Source of the DNA: Roridomyces roridus
Lineage: Eukaryota > Basidiomycota > Agaricomycetes > Agaricales > Mycenaceae
Assembly (NCBI GenBank): GCA_029378245.1
Contig: JARKIF010000003.1
Span: 1,798,001-1,862,000 of the forward strand
Length of the DNA stretch: 64,000 nt
Direction: 5' to 3'
Position numbers and translations under genes: made by a program. Below are positions 1-11,888 of this stretch, in pieces. Positions within the stretch are counted from its first letter, which is position 1. Every line of letters begins with the position of its first letter. The notes below the pieces were generated by a model. The model searched no databases. It was given only the letters and a program-made list of their open reading frames with translations, and had not been told where the DNA came from.

Positions 1-806
1 TGATGAGGGAGATGGTGTCTCGGGGTGCTATTTCGTCGAGTCTCCGGGGGCCGGTAATAGTAGGAAAGCGGGGGAACGATATTGGGGGGATGGTTTGGGA
101 TGGCTTGATGTTGTTTATAGGACCAGTTGTACAGCGGATACGTGCTGTACTGCTCGTTGGGCGAATGGAATTCCTCCTGCTTGGAGCCATTCGTGATCAG
201 GTCCGCCGGGCGCGCAGATGCAAAGGTCGGGGAGGGTATGAAGGTCGGGGGCGAGTATTGCGGATGGAACGTGTCGGCTGCAATCTGGTACCTCGACGGG
301 GGGACCGGCACGGACGGGACGGACTTGAGTGACGGCTCGAGGAATGACGGGGGCGGGCTCTTCGAGCCACCTGGCCCTGAGGGGGAAAGCAGGCTTTGTG
401 TCGGACTGGCTATAGTGGATACCGGAGAGGCCGAGGGATCCGGTTCAGCTTGGCTGTCTTGCGGGTTTACGGCGGCGGCAGCAGCGGCAGCCTCTTGTAG
501 ACGACGAAGGTAGCTTGACAGAACATTAGGTCGGATGCTGGATGAAGAGCAGTAGCATACAGGTTTGGAGGCCCGCGCTTTTTGGGCTGGTAGTCGTATG
601 TGCATGGAATGCCCAAGGTGATGCAATGCTTGCACGACTGCTTGGCGTCCTCTGGGTTTTCGCGGGCACAGCGAACCTTGCGAGCTCTGCAGGCATCGCA
701 GCCTGTGAAAAAATATGTGAAAAACGCGTCGAGAAAGCCGCGGAATCTACGTACTTTGGGATTGTCTCCTGTTTTGGGGTAATTGGATAGTCAGTACCCT
801 GTGCAT
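1..806 (-). CDS. Zn(II)2Cys6 transcription factor, N-terminal part (runs off the window)
   Basis: Exons 806-755, 702-561 and 513 to beyond base 1, joined by two short GT-AG introns. The start is the ATG at 806, the only in-frame one before the zinc cluster. Residues 19-51 form a fungal binuclear zinc cluster with cysteines at 19, 22, 29, 41, 44 and 51 (CDACRARKVRC, then CKHC and C), followed by a basic KKRGPPNLYLRRLQ linker typical of basidiomycete members. The rest of the visible protein is low-complexity Pro/Ser/Ala sequence. Members of this family bind CGG-containing promoter sites as nuclear regulators. The central regulatory domain lies outside the window, so the target pathway cannot be inferred. 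The splice joins keep the reading frame and restore the linker, which makes the model secure. Confidence 0.9.
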
Positions 807-1251
807 CTGAGAGAGAGACAGAAGGACAGAGAGGAGGACATGACGGGACGCGTAGACACGACTAGCGAAAGACGCGATGCGGGGGTGGCAGGGTCGATGT
901 GGGGAAGAGGCAAGGAGAAAGCTCGGGTATCATACAGACTTTCTTTTAGTTTTACTATTTTGATCCTTTGGAAGGGGATAATCGTCGTCGGTTGGGGGTG
1001 TTGCCGAGCTGTTGTTCTCCTTCTTGGGGCGGGGTATGGGCATCGCGGGGGCGGGGGGCAGTAAAGAGAGGTTCTTAGAGATCTCCAGGATATGTGTGAT
1101 TTAAATCCAATGCAACTGAATCATGCCGCTCACTAGCCCTGCCACATCCCAACATGGGTTTTGTCACAAGACAGGCCCGGTCAATCTCCGGCGGGTCAAG
1201 GGCTACTACCAGATCTTCTCTTTCTCGGTGTCTTTCACACGTGAACAGTCC
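807..1251. other. intergenic region, no gene seen
   Basis: This stretch of 445 bases lies between the start of the zinc-cluster factor and the 3' end of the PPR gene. It should contain the factor's promoter. It has G-rich runs around 1015-1060 and no convincing coding or RNA gene. Confidence 0.5.
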
Positions 1252-3486
1252 TTATACTCCTCGATTAAGTTGTGCTATCATCACCCGTGCATGGTCCTCC
1301 TTGACCCAATTTTGCTTCTGATGAACCCGGATCCGTCGCAGAATAAGTTGCCGCTGCGTCTTCTGCTCCTCGTCGTCCCATGGCGCGTTGTGCTTTAGTA
1401 GGTACTCCCAAAACCGAAACGCCATCACTGGGTCATCCGCCTGCAGTGATGCATAGACAAGGAATCGTCCGATGTGCGGCGAAGTCACCACCGTCGCCCT
1501 ACCGACAGCCTTGATGATGTTCAGCACGCTCTGCAGCTTGGTCCGTTGCGTAAAATCGGCTGAGAAGGCAACACTGCCCCGCACCAGGGACACGATCGAT
1601 TTGTAACTCAGCTGCGTGTTCTTGAGCGAGCGCACCCGTTGAACCATCTCGTCCACCAATAGCATGTCGCCGCGCTCGAGAGCATGATGCATAACCGTCC
1701 CAAAAGTGATAATGTCCGGCTGCAAACCCTTCTCCATCATGCGCATCACAGTCTGCATCGCCGTACGAGGGTCGTGCTCAGCGATGACCGGTGAGCGTCA
1801 CATTCACGTCGTACAAATCCGGCATCTCCTGTCGACCAAGCAATATTTGGATCATGGCCGTGCCTTTGGTGAAATCCCCGATAATGAAGAGCGCTCGTGC
1901 ATACGATGTCAGGGTTCGATGATGTGCCGCCGAGATTGGATGATGAGCCCGGCTGAATTCCGCCATGACAAGGTTTATGAAGCCCCCATAATCTTCGATC
2001 TTGTCTCGAATAAGCTGCTCATCGGGGAACGGACCCTTTCCGTCCCGTTCCTCCAAAACCTCCTCCTCCTTATGTCGAAGGTGATTGAACAGACTGACCA
2101 TACGGATCATAAGTGCGGGACTTGCTATGAACCTGCCGCGGTCCCTCCCAACAGACCATCTACTCCAAAGACCTCGGGCGATAACGCCGTGGCCCACGGC
2201 CGCCAGCTCTCCGACCAAACGTGTCCGGTTTTCCAAAGGAATGGGCAAGTTCCTTTCCAAGATCTCCGCCGCGAGATCCTTGGCCAAGGGTGAGTGAACC
2301 TGCACAAGGTGCCGCAACAGCCACGGCAGCGCAGGACCTCGAGGACACGGATATGTGTGTGCGTTCATTACGCCTTCGAGACGCGTAAATGCAAAGAGTG
2401 CATGAGCCTCTTGCGCAGCGGAAATAGTATGGGCGGCGTCGTAAAATTGGCGGACAATTCCGCTGGGGACTGGGGAAATAGGATGGACCCGGGAGATTAA
2501 CACCCGACATGCGCGTAGGTCGGCCACGTTGGGACTGTCGAGGCAGCTGTAGATCGTGTCTATGGCCAAGGTGATGACAGGTTGGCCGGGGTTGCGTGTA
2601 TTTCGAAGGAGGGGTGACAGAAGCGCCTCTGCCAAGGCCGCCAATGCCAATGCGTGCTAGCTCTGACGAGAGAGGAGCGTATGATGGACGCAAAGTCGTC
2701 GAGACCTTGTATAGTCTGGACTGCCTCGGGCGGAATATTGCCGGAATCGACGAGCACCTGAAACACCTTCAACGCGCGTTCCTGTTGCGAAAGCTTGAGA
2801 AGCTTGTCAACGAATGGAAACGAGGCGCGAATGATATCGGGCGGTATGTACGTCAAAACGTCGGCGCCTTGGGGTTGTGGCAGAGCTTCTAGCCGCCTTA
2901 GAAGGAGGGGAAACAGAAGATCTAAAAGAGGCGAGTCTGTGGGGCTGGGCGTAGGAGTGGCTACAATGCGAGCGAGAGCCGTGATGGACTCGGGAGTGAG
3001 CTTGTCCAATTCTCGCGTGGGGGAGTTGTGGAGACATTGCAACATGGGGAGTAGCGTCCCGCGAGGCAAAATATGGAGAGTGGCGGATAACATGATTTTG
3101 AGCATGGCGGGTGGACGCTCGGGTTCAGGGAGCAGTTCGAGGATGTCCTCGATGATCCAGCTGACTGGTCCGACGAGTTCAAGTCTCGAGGCATGCTTCA
3201 AAAGACTGAAGTACGAGGACAAGGGCAGGGTAGCTAATACAGGCCGGTGGAAGGCACGAAGATGCTGGTAGGTTTGCAAGTAGGATATCCTCATTTTATG
3301 CGGCCTTTCCGAGGAGTTGGACTCGTACTCGGCAAGCCTCTGGAGGAGGCTTTCAGGTGAAAGGGAGGCCATTGACTGACTGGCCCGGGCTCGGATGCGA
3401 GTGACTGGGACATGTGGGCGACGTAGTGCGGGGGTGAATTGTTGAAAGGCTCCAAATTGAAACAAAAGACGACGGCAAAGGAACAT
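1252..3486 (-). CDS. pentatricopeptide-repeat-like protein, probably mitochondrial, with two frameshifts
   Basis: The gene reads from an ATG at 3486 to a stop at 1252 in three blocks that lie in different frames: 3486 to about 2655, about 2650 to 1792, and 1788 to 1252. The N terminus is basic and lacks acidic residues (MFLCRRLLFQF), like a mitochondrial presequence. The rest is alpha-helical, and a 35-residue PPR-type unit (MQTVMRMMEKGLQPDIITFG) spans the second break. PPR proteins bind organellar RNA. Neither frame change has a usable GT-AG intron. A single missing base near 2651-2656 and a single extra base near 1789-1791 each restore an uninterrupted helical protein of about 740 residues. 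The gene is therefore a recent pseudogene or carries assembly indels. The family call is moderate; the RNA target is unknown. Confidence 0.65.
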
Positions 3487-4216
3487 ATGTTAGCTGTCGG
3501 GACTGTGAGCTGGCTTGAAGGCATGCGGGGCATAAAGTACTCGCCACATTCGCAGAAATGAACGCCAGCGCAGGCGCAGTGCAAATGCTGCGATAACGAC
3601 GTCAAGTCGCGTTTCTAGGATATGGGGCTGAAGGATGTCTCCGAGCACGACGAGCTCGTACGCGCCGACTCGAAAACTTTTGACTTGATGGTGGGCCAAA
3701 CAACAATTCACAGCTTGACATCAAACCACCATGACCTCAATACTGGATTGCTCATGCAGCTCAAGGACATCTCGACTCTCTTCCAACTTGTGTTCAGCCA
3801 CTATCCGAATACTACCCGTCCTCCTAGTGCTTCTCAATGACGCCGTGCTTTGTCCGGACCATACCATATCTGTCACCCCGGACCAAGGGCCGACCACCCA
3901 CATCTGCCACTGTTTCTTTCGACGGACAGATACGTAGAAGACTCGGGTCTTGTCTTCGTCGGGTGAGAGTCCGCATCCTGAAAACAATCTTCTGCTTCAT
4001 ATGGAGGCGGCGGATCTCGGTCATCGTGCGGTATCTATCTTCCTCACCGTGGCATTAGCACTTGTAGAAATGAATACAATTTCTCCGAAGATGAGAGGTT
4101 ATTGCTTCCTGTATAGCCATGAGAGTGTCCTATTTCGCGTGAAAACAGAGTTGAACAAGGTTGTTCCGTGTGTGAATTACTGGTGATGCCGATCACAACA
4201 TCTTCTGAACGGCCAC
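3487..4216. other. intergenic region between divergent PPR and GRASP genes
   Basis: These 730 bases separate two head-to-head genes and must hold both promoters. I found only short open frames on both strands, none with recognisable composition or splice structure, and no RNA gene. Confidence 0.4.
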
Positions 4217-5943
4217 ATGGGTGCAAGCCAGTCCACTCAATTCGGTCAGCCAGGTCTATGCAGCTGGCTCATAATAATTGACCCATCCCAGCAGCCCCAC
4301 CTTCACGCGCCCTCCACGTTCTCCGTGTAACACCCACGTCTCCCGCTTCCAAAACTTCCATCGAAGTACTTTGCCTCCGATAGTTGCTATACCCGCTGAT
4401 CACGCGCGACACGCAGCCGTTATTCGACTTTGTGGTCGGCTTTGAAGGCGACGCATTAGCGTCACACAACGCTATTGATGCCGCAGCACTCGAGAGGATT
4501 GTCGAGGGGCATGAGGGCCGGACATTGAACTTGCTCGTTTGGAACGCGAAAAGCCAGGAAACGCGTGGTGCGTAGCTTCTACTCGCCCAGCTCTTTCCCA
4601 CTGAGTACTCGCTAGTGGTACCAATAGTCCCGTCTCGCGCATGGTCGCAACCAGACCAAAATGATTCGAATGCCCAGCCGTCCCTCCTCGGTCTGAGTAT
4701 GCGGATGTGCCAGGTTCTGGATAATCTACAATTCCTTGCAACATTCTTCTTACTCTGTTCATACAGCCTGAAATATCCATGGACAACGTCTGGCACGTTC
4801 TTGATGTGCAAGTGACCGTTCGCTCTCTGCACTCCCGTCCCCAACTGGTTCCACAGATTGGAAGGCTCCCCAGCAGAAAGCGCAGGTCTCGTTCCCTTTG
4901 GAGGTACAACAAGGCTACGGCTCTTGAAATATTCTTCTGACGGCGTTGCAGATTATATAACCGGATGGTCTGGAGGCGTGTTGAGCTCTGAGAACGATTT
5001 TTATGATCCTTGTTGAGGCGGTATGTGCTTTCATTTTGAAGGAGCTCGAATAATGACCTTGCATTCAGCATGTGGATAAACCTCTTCGTGTCTACGTCTA
5101 TTCCCATGTCAGTTCATCCACTTGCTTTCATTTCTCTCCTCACAACCATTCCAGGACTTTGAGTACGCGTCGCAGAACACCTTCTATCCTCTTCCTTCTA
5201 ATGGGCATCCAGTGCGCTGAGAGAGGTCGTCCTAGTACCAAACCGGCATTGGGGAGGCGAGGGTTTGCTGGGTTGTATGTTTGGGTGCGTAAGGTTTTGG
5301 CTTCACGTGTGCCCGACTTGAATATTCCAGGTACGGACTTTTACACCGTATTCCACCACAACCAGCGGAAAGATTGGATGGTAACTCGACTCCTCCTGAA
5401 CTTCGGGACAACGCGGACGAGTATGAAGAGCAAGAACTGTTCGTTCCTGCCGATATACCCCAGGAGCCGCCCACTCATCTGGACGACTGGCGAAGGCAGC
5501 AGCAGGATGAATGGGCTACGATCGGCAAGCCTCAGGGTGGCCGTGGTGTGGAGCAGCAACCATTCCGACCTACTCTCGTGACACCGATCGAGGAAGAGGA
5601 ATCTTCTGATTCTATGCCTGTGAACGAGGACCCTGTAGAAGAGTATCACCATGACCACGCCGCTACACCCACCGCCAGTCCGCCGGGTCCACCACGCAGG
5701 ACTGCTTCATTTAATCACAATGCCGACTCAGCTCTTCGCTCGTCCCGCGGTACGATCGCACAATCATGAGTTCTCCCTCGTACGCATGCTCAATCTTCTA
5801 GCGTAGTTCACACTGGGAGTCCGACGCCTGGATTTATAGTTCCCAGAGGGAGACCGGCAGTGGTTGCTGATTCGGAAACGAGCGAAGGAGAGACAGCAGC
5901 TGACACGGACGATGATCAAGGGAGTTTGACCAGTGTAGATTAA
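4217..5943 (+). CDS. GRH1: GRASP family Golgi reassembly-stacking protein (Grh1-like), one suspected indel
   Basis: Twelve exons: 4217-4253, 4295-4365, 4417-4567, 4616-4713, 4767-4807, 4857-4903, 4952-5020, 5069-5107, 5155-5162, 5213-5284, 5331-5749, 5807-5943. The product starts MGAS, a likely N-myristoylation signal, and has the two PDZ-like GRASP domains (DFVVGFEGDAL; WHVLDVLEGSPAES; PNRHWGGEGLLGCMFGYG), then an acidic Pro/Ser tail. GRASP proteins tether Golgi/ER-exit-site membranes and support unconventional secretion. Exon 9 is only 8 nt. The intron at 4808-4856 has a GC donor (GCAAGT) and is needed to keep the frame. Exon 7 is one base too long: GAT-CCT-TGT-TGA near 5004-5015 should read as the conserved YDLVEA, so one extra base near 5001-5009 is suspected. 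The intron at 5750-5806 removes an in-frame TGA. Confidence 0.92.
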
Positions 5944-6093
5944 CGCAAAACCTCGGAAAAATGGCAGGCTTTTTTTTTGCATGACCTTCGGAGCCGCTAA
6001 GCCTTGTGCTTACTCGATTGGGTGTATGTAGAGGGTGTAGCTGGGTGTAGACTATTTTGTGTGCTGTGCCGAGGATGACGTGCCCACTTAGTG

Positions 6094-6173
6094 ACTTACG
6101 CGTTCTCCTCTTCCTCCTTAGACCCTCGATCCTACTTACGCGTTCTCCTCTTCTTCCTTGGACCGTCGCGTGT
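6094..6173. repeat. 40-bp tandem duplication upstream of the PPPDE gene
   Basis: Two adjacent copies of a roughly 40-bp unit start at 6094 and 6134, sharing ACTTACGCGTTCTCCTCTTC with a few later mismatches. The second copy runs to just before the ATG at 6185, so it probably lies in the 5' untranslated region or core promoter. Confidence 0.7.
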
Positions 6174-6184
6174 CTACTTACTCA

Positions 6185-8310
6185 ATGACCTCTCCCGTCA
6201 AGCTCTACATCTACGACCTATCGAATGGGTTGGCTAAGCAGCTTTCCGCGCAGCTCACTGGGCGCCAGATAGATGGAATTTGGCACACCAGCATCGTCGT
6301 ATTCGGTAAAGAGATTTTTTACGGCCAAGGAATAGCCCAAAGTCAGCCCGGCAAATCCCACCATGGGACACCGCTGCAAATAGTAGATCTTGGGGAGACT
6401 TCTATAGACCAGGACACATGGGAGGAGTATTTAGAAGAAATGCGGGAACATTACACCGCTGACAAGGTGTGTCTAATCTTCTTCTTCCGAGATGTCTATA
6501 ATCTTACCATGTAGTTCTAGTACCATCTCTTAGGTGCGCCTGGAATCAAAAATTCCGACCTTTGCTTAACGCAAGAATTCAGACTTTAATTGCAATTCCT
6601 TCACGAACGATTGCGCTGGATTTCTTACAGGCGGAGCGATACCTTCGTTCGTCAAAGATCTACCCACAGACTTCCTTTCCACGCCCTTCGGCGCGGCCCT
6701 ACGGCCCACAATTGACGCGATGTATCGCCGTCCGTCACCGGGCGCTCCCGCAGCAGCGCCACCACCCCCAGTTGCCTCTGCACTGCTTCAAGCTGTTGCT
6801 TCCCAAGCCCAAGCATCATCGACAACGCCTCCCGCACCTCTCGCAGCTACAGAGAGCCTCGCAGGTCCCATGCACCCGTGCACAAATTCCGCATCCTTCC
6901 GCTCGCTTATACGAGCGCATCGTGCCGTCGTGGCCTTCTTCACCGATCCGCAAGGCTGTCCTCCCTGTCGGGCGATTGCCCCCCTGGTCCAAAAACTAGC
7001 GGATGAGAAGGGAACACGGTCGGCAACTGGGCGCGGTGCGGCCTTCACGACAATTGATATCCGGGTAGGAGCTGGCAATACTCTCGCGGCAGAATGGGGA
7101 ATCAGGGCTACACCGACCTTTATGTTCTTTTTAAACGGGACCAAGGTATGAACCTTCTATTCCGCAGGTATGCAAACTGACACTTTGTGCAGATTTCAGA
7201 ACTCAAGGGCGCAGACCCAAACGAACTGAAAACGCAGGTGGATCTCTTGCTCTTCCAGGCCTATCCACGTGAGTGCCCAAGAAACTGTTTTCGGCAAAGG
7301 CACTAAACGAGTGTGCTACAGCGCACCCACATTCCTCCCTCCCCCTCCCTACGATTAAAGCCCTCTCCCTTGCACCTATCCTCTTCACTCAAGTGCCCGC
7401 CTTGGACACTGTTTTGGCGAAACTCGTCTCTTTTGTCGATGCAGTTCCGTCCTCGTCCTCCTCTCAAGCCAAGGAGATACTCCGCGCGCAAGTCGTCCCG
7501 TACCTCAAATCCCGTTTCGCCAGCGAAACGAAACCTTTGCCGTCTGCGAGTCCTGCACTACTGGCATCATGGTCGGCAGCGACGAATACTCTGGCTGGCT
7601 CTTTAAAGCCCGAGTCTCTCTTTCCCCTTGTTGACATGTGGAGGCTCGCCGCCCTCGATCCCGCTGTAACAGCTTGGTTGGCCATTACACCAGCCGCTGG
7701 TCCAGTTGGACTCTTTGCCCGGACCGCACGCGATGCACTAGCGCAGCCCACGCAGGACAAGGGAACGCGGAATTACGTGTTGACTGCGCTTCGGCTGCTT
7801 GCTAATGCGTTTGGGTCTGCACCACTGGCGCGTGTGCTGCTGGCTGGTCCCGGGAGTGATGGGGCAGCAATAGGGACACTTGTCCCTGCGTTACTCCATA
7901 CTGACGCAGCGGTACGTACCGCCGCTGCGAGCCTAGCGTTCAACGCTGCTGCCAGCGTACAGCGTGCGCGTGTGGCAAGCGGTGTGGGGCTCGGTGGGGT
8001 CAATGTTAATCAAGGCAAACCCGATGCGGCCGATGCGGCTGCGGCTGCAGACGAAGAGTGGCAGGTGGAGCTTGGTAGCGCGCTGGTGGAGGCGCTGCAA
8101 AGGGAAGAAGGAGAAGAAGTTGTGCATCGCCTTGTTGCTGCCCTTGCGTGTCTGTTGCGCTTTGCTCCTGATGACGGGCAGGTTTTGGGATTGTTAGAGG
8201 TTCTTGGGGCACGGGCGGTTGTGCTTGGGAAGCTGAAGACTGCTTCGGTGCAGAAGAAGGAGGTTAGAAAATTGGTGGAGGAGGTGGGTGCTTTGTGTCC
8301 GGAGGCGTAG
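6185..8310 (+). CDS. PPPDE/DeSI-like peptidase, thioredoxin and PUL domain fusion protein
   Basis: Exons 6185-6466, 6521-6533 (13 nt), 6583-7145, 7193-7268 and 7322-8310 give 640 residues. Residues 1-150 are a PPPDE (DUF862) thiol-peptidase fold with the expected His34 (GIWHTSIVVFG) and Cys102 (FNCNSFTNDCAGFLTGG). Residues about 190-300 are a thioredoxin domain with a CPPC active site (Cys224, Cys227). Residues about 312-640 are an armadillo-like PUL repeat domain, which binds Cdc48/p97 in Doa1/PLAA proteins. PPPDE enzymes remove ubiquitin-like modifiers. I infer a cytosolic or nuclear Cdc48-linked deconjugase. The 13-nt exon carries YHLL just before the catalytic cysteine, so a model that skips it loses the active site. 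Confidence 0.9.
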
Positions 8311-8527
8311 AGAGGAGTGTTGTAATTTATTGTATTACAAATGAGAATTTAAGAGGTGACCGATGTAGACAGCGACATTGAATTTGGCAGAGAAAGTCCA
8401 AGTCCGTCAAAAGTCCGTCAACTTCCGTCAACCGTGCCAGCCTTTGTGACACCAGACTGTCACATCCCATGACCGTGAGGGATTTCTCACGCGTCGGTGT
8501 TTACGCGCTCTTCTCCAAGTAACCGCG

Positions 8528-9910
8528 ATGACCCCAAGTATCCCCGAAATACGCGCCGCGACCAGCAAGATAGTCCGTGCCGCCCGAAGGAAAGGGGAGC
8601 TCGAGCAAATCAGCAAGAAAACCATTCGCCAGACTTTGGAAACGCAGTTCGATCTGGAAGAGGGTTTCTTGAGCGCTCAAGGCTACAAACAAGCAGTTTC
8701 AAGCGCTGTGGATGATGCACTCGTGCGTGCCAGGAAGCTTTTTTGTATACTCTTGTGCTGATATGATATATCGCAGGAGGAGGACAGTGGTACCGAGGAC
8801 ATCCCGGAACCAGCCGTGCAACCTCAGGAGCCGCAGAAAGAGAAGACTCCGCCCCGTAATACAAAGAAGCGCAAGTCGGAGGAAGCGCTCGAGTCCAAGC
8901 CCAAGAAGAAACAGGCTGTGGCCGCTCCTTCCAAGTCAAAGAGTAAATTCAAGTCTGCCGTGCGTAGGGTTTATTCAACTATTGTGCATTGCTCTCAGTC
9001 AGCTATACAGGAAATGATTGCTTCTTCCGATCATGAAGAGGATACTTCGACCGAGCTCCAGAAGCAGCCCGAGAGCGGAGGCTCTTCGTCAAAGGCGCGT
9101 TCTCTCCCGTCCGTTGACGCGTTCTGACCTCTAACAGGAAAACAAAACGACGCAGGCCAAGAAGCCCAAGGCTGGCAGCTCGGTGGCTAAATCTAAGAAG
9201 ACGACGCCCCCTGCAAAGGCAGAGAGCGATTCTGAACTTTCTGTTCTGGAAGATGAGCCTCCGAAGAAAAAGACGAAATCGAGTAAATCCGCGGACAAGG
9301 TCAGATGGCTCACACGTTGTGCAGATATTCCATCAACTCTACACATTATCTAGGGCCAAGCTAAACCCAAAGGCAAGAAAGTCGAGCTGAGTAAGGACGA
9401 AGAAACAATCAAACGACTCAAGGTATTGGTCCATCCCCGCGTGTCCACATCCTCTTCACGACACTGCAGTCTTTGGTTCTCGGTTGCGGCGTCCGCAAGG
9501 TCTGGGGAAAGGTTTTCAAGGACGTCGACAGTCCTTCGGAGCAAATCCGGATGCTCAAGAAGATACTCACGGATCTGGGGATGTCTGGACGGATGAGTAT
9601 GGAACAAGCCAGGGCTATTAAAGAGAAACGCGAGTTGGCGCAGGAGCTTGGTCCGTGTCTTTTCTCTCTGCTGCTCGGTACGCTGATGTCCGAGTCAGAG
9701 GATGTGCAAGCCTTTGCGGCTGCTACTACGCGATCGAAAGGCTCCAAGGACGATGAGGACGATGAAGACGATGAATCAGAGGAAGAGGAGGAAGCGCTAC
9801 CTGCCAAACGAAAGGTAAGGTCTTTGCCCATCGTGGTGGGACTAAATTATTCCTAGACTGCGCGCACGAGCATCATGGCTTTTCTTGGGGACCAAAGCGA
9901 CTCGGATTGA
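8528..9910 (+). CDS. HIRIP3-like nuclear protein (probable histone chaperone or chromatin factor)
   Basis: Eight exons: 8528-8722, 8777-8959, 9011-9094, 9138-9299, 9354-9422, 9470-9650, 9699-9814, 9857-9910 (347 aa). Residues 1-65 are a helical DEK C-terminal-like domain. The middle is Lys/Glu/Ser-rich with several nuclear-localisation-like KKRK clusters. The C-terminal segment (LVLGCGVRKVWGKVF to MSMEQARAIKEKRELAQEL) resembles the HIRIP3 globular core, and an acidic stretch follows (DDEDDEDDESEEEEE). Related proteins bind H2A-H2B or the HIRA complex. The function is inferred from this architecture only. The intron at 9095-9137 must use a GC donor (AAG/GCGCGT), since no GT donor keeps the frame. 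Confidence 0.75.
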
Positions 9911-10131
9911 GACACTTGTAGTTCCTGGAAATCTGTAAAATACGACAATTGTAGGCTCGATATGTACAGCCCCTTGCGTGAACCTGAAGACAGTCGTTGA
10001 GATCACCCAACAATTGACGCGACGCGCGAGTTTCCCACGGCGTTCACTTGATGCATCTTATCTGAATCAGCCCCTCAGGGGTACTCAGTCTCCTGAGCTC
10101 GCTCACTTCCTCTCATTCACCTCTAATTATC

Positions 10132-11888
10132 ATGACACGTCGCATTGTGTTCTATTGCTCTCTGGCTACCGCCATCACCATCCTCCTCTGGTACACGAAC
10201 CCCACTGGTCCGGAAGGTGCCATCTGGGACTCGCAGGGCGACTTTTCGCGGTTCGAGAGGTTAAACAGGCCCCTCAGCGACGACGACGTGCAGCCGCTCA
10301 AAGCGTACCCATTCTGGAATACACCTGAAGTTCCTGACGCGGGATCGTTGGAATATGATCCTATGGTTGGCGCTGAAGAACCGCCGCCACCGGTACTAGT
10401 AGTGTCATCCAGCGTCAGTTCAAGTTCTACGGTGCTCGCCATGTCCAGTACTGCTACGGCCAGCATTCCTTCACCAACTACCACACACAATCTTACCGTA
10501 CGTGTGCCAAGGGCTTCGGGACGCTTTGCTTACACCAGGCTTCAAGGAAACGGAAATGTCCGATTCTGTGGACAAGTTAGTTCAGTCTTTGATTCCTGGC
10601 AGCCAACTTGCCTCGCACAATCGGAAAACTCTTTCTCGACTGACGCGATGCATATACGAGCCCGAGTGTGAACCTAATCGTAAGCATCTCGGTTTCTTCT
10701 GTATTTATTAATCTCACCGGGACCCAGTTGTTGTCTTCGTATCACCACGCTTCCTCAACACAACAGGCTTTGAGCGAGAGCGCTCCCTCCTCCGTGCCTT
10801 GGACAACCTCAACATATCATACGTCCACAGCCCTGATGATCCACTCTGGGCGCAACGCGTGCATAGCCTGTTCGCTCACCAAGTACGGGCGGTGATATTC
10901 GATCCCCCGCAACTACAGGCATGCGTTCAGGACAGCACTTGCATGCACACGGCAGGTAACCTGGAGGGTATACCAGTGTGGAAGATGTTCAGCTATAGTT
11001 ACGACAGCACGTCAACGCCGTCTCCACTCGGGGAGGCCTGGACCCTCACGCCTGAACGAAATTCTCGTGGGCGGACATACGTCGGGTATAGCATCGAGGA
11101 GACTTGTGCGGGTATGCGCAGCAGCTTCCAGCAGTCTGCGGGCCGCATCGACAGGGTATTTGTTCTTGATGCCCAGTTCACCGACAAAAACACTTCCTGG
11201 CCGGTGAGGTTCTTTGAGGACCTTGGATCGGAGACGGGGACCCAGTTTGTCGCTGCGGAGTCGACTGCTTCAGATTGGATTACAACAAGCCTAAAGCCTG
11301 CTAATCTAGTGGACTTGACTGCGTCCTCGCCCCAAGACGTGTTGCTGCAGGTAGCAAAGTCCAAGCTGCTGCTGGGACTAGGCGGCCCGAGGGAGCTACC
11401 GCTGGTTTATGAGGCGCTGTGTCTGGGCATTCCATTCCTTAACCCTGTTCTCGAGGTGCGTTGTTTTACTGTCCTCGACGCCGAGCTGATTGGAGTAGTG
11501 GGACGCCGAACGGCCGGGCGATAGGTCCAAGTGGGTCACTCAAAACATGGAGCTGAACGATCTTGAGCCGCCGTACGTGTATAATGTGCTCGCGGGTAAC
11601 GGTGATTTTGGGGGGTTTCAGGCGGCTGTTGTCGGTGCTATGAGGGCGCAGCCATTTGAAAGGTGGGTCGTTTATTATGAGCCTCAATCTTGGTTGACGT
11701 GATATAGTTATGTTCCTGCGAATATGACCCAGAGAGCTGTCGAGAAGAGGGTGGCCGAGATTTTTGTGCATCGGGACTGGAGAAAGGAGGCGCGGAAGGC
11801 CATGGATGGGAATATGGAATTGGTTAGTGGTTCATTTTCTGTCTGCGGGCCCATGCTCATGTGCACGCAGAAGTCGCTGCTTCTTTGA
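10132..11888 (+). CDS. GT18-type glycosyltransferase (MGAT5-like), type II Golgi membrane protein
   Basis: Exons 10132-10497, 10547-10679, 10728-11455, 11532-11662, 11708-11822 and 11871-11888 encode 496 residues. The N terminus is a short basic tail and one membrane anchor (MTRRIVFYCSLATAITILLWY), then a Ser/Pro-rich stem. The catalytic part carries features I associate with alpha-1,6-mannosylglycoprotein beta-1,6-N-acetylglucosaminyltransferase: WKMFSYSYDST, then KLLLGLGGPRELPLVYEALCLGIPFLNP as nucleotide-sugar site, and a C-terminal PANMTQRAVEKRVAEIF segment. MGAT5 builds branched N-glycans in animals. Most fungi lack such glycans, so the acceptor here is unknown. The assignment is good at family level, uncertain for substrate. 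Confidence 0.8.
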
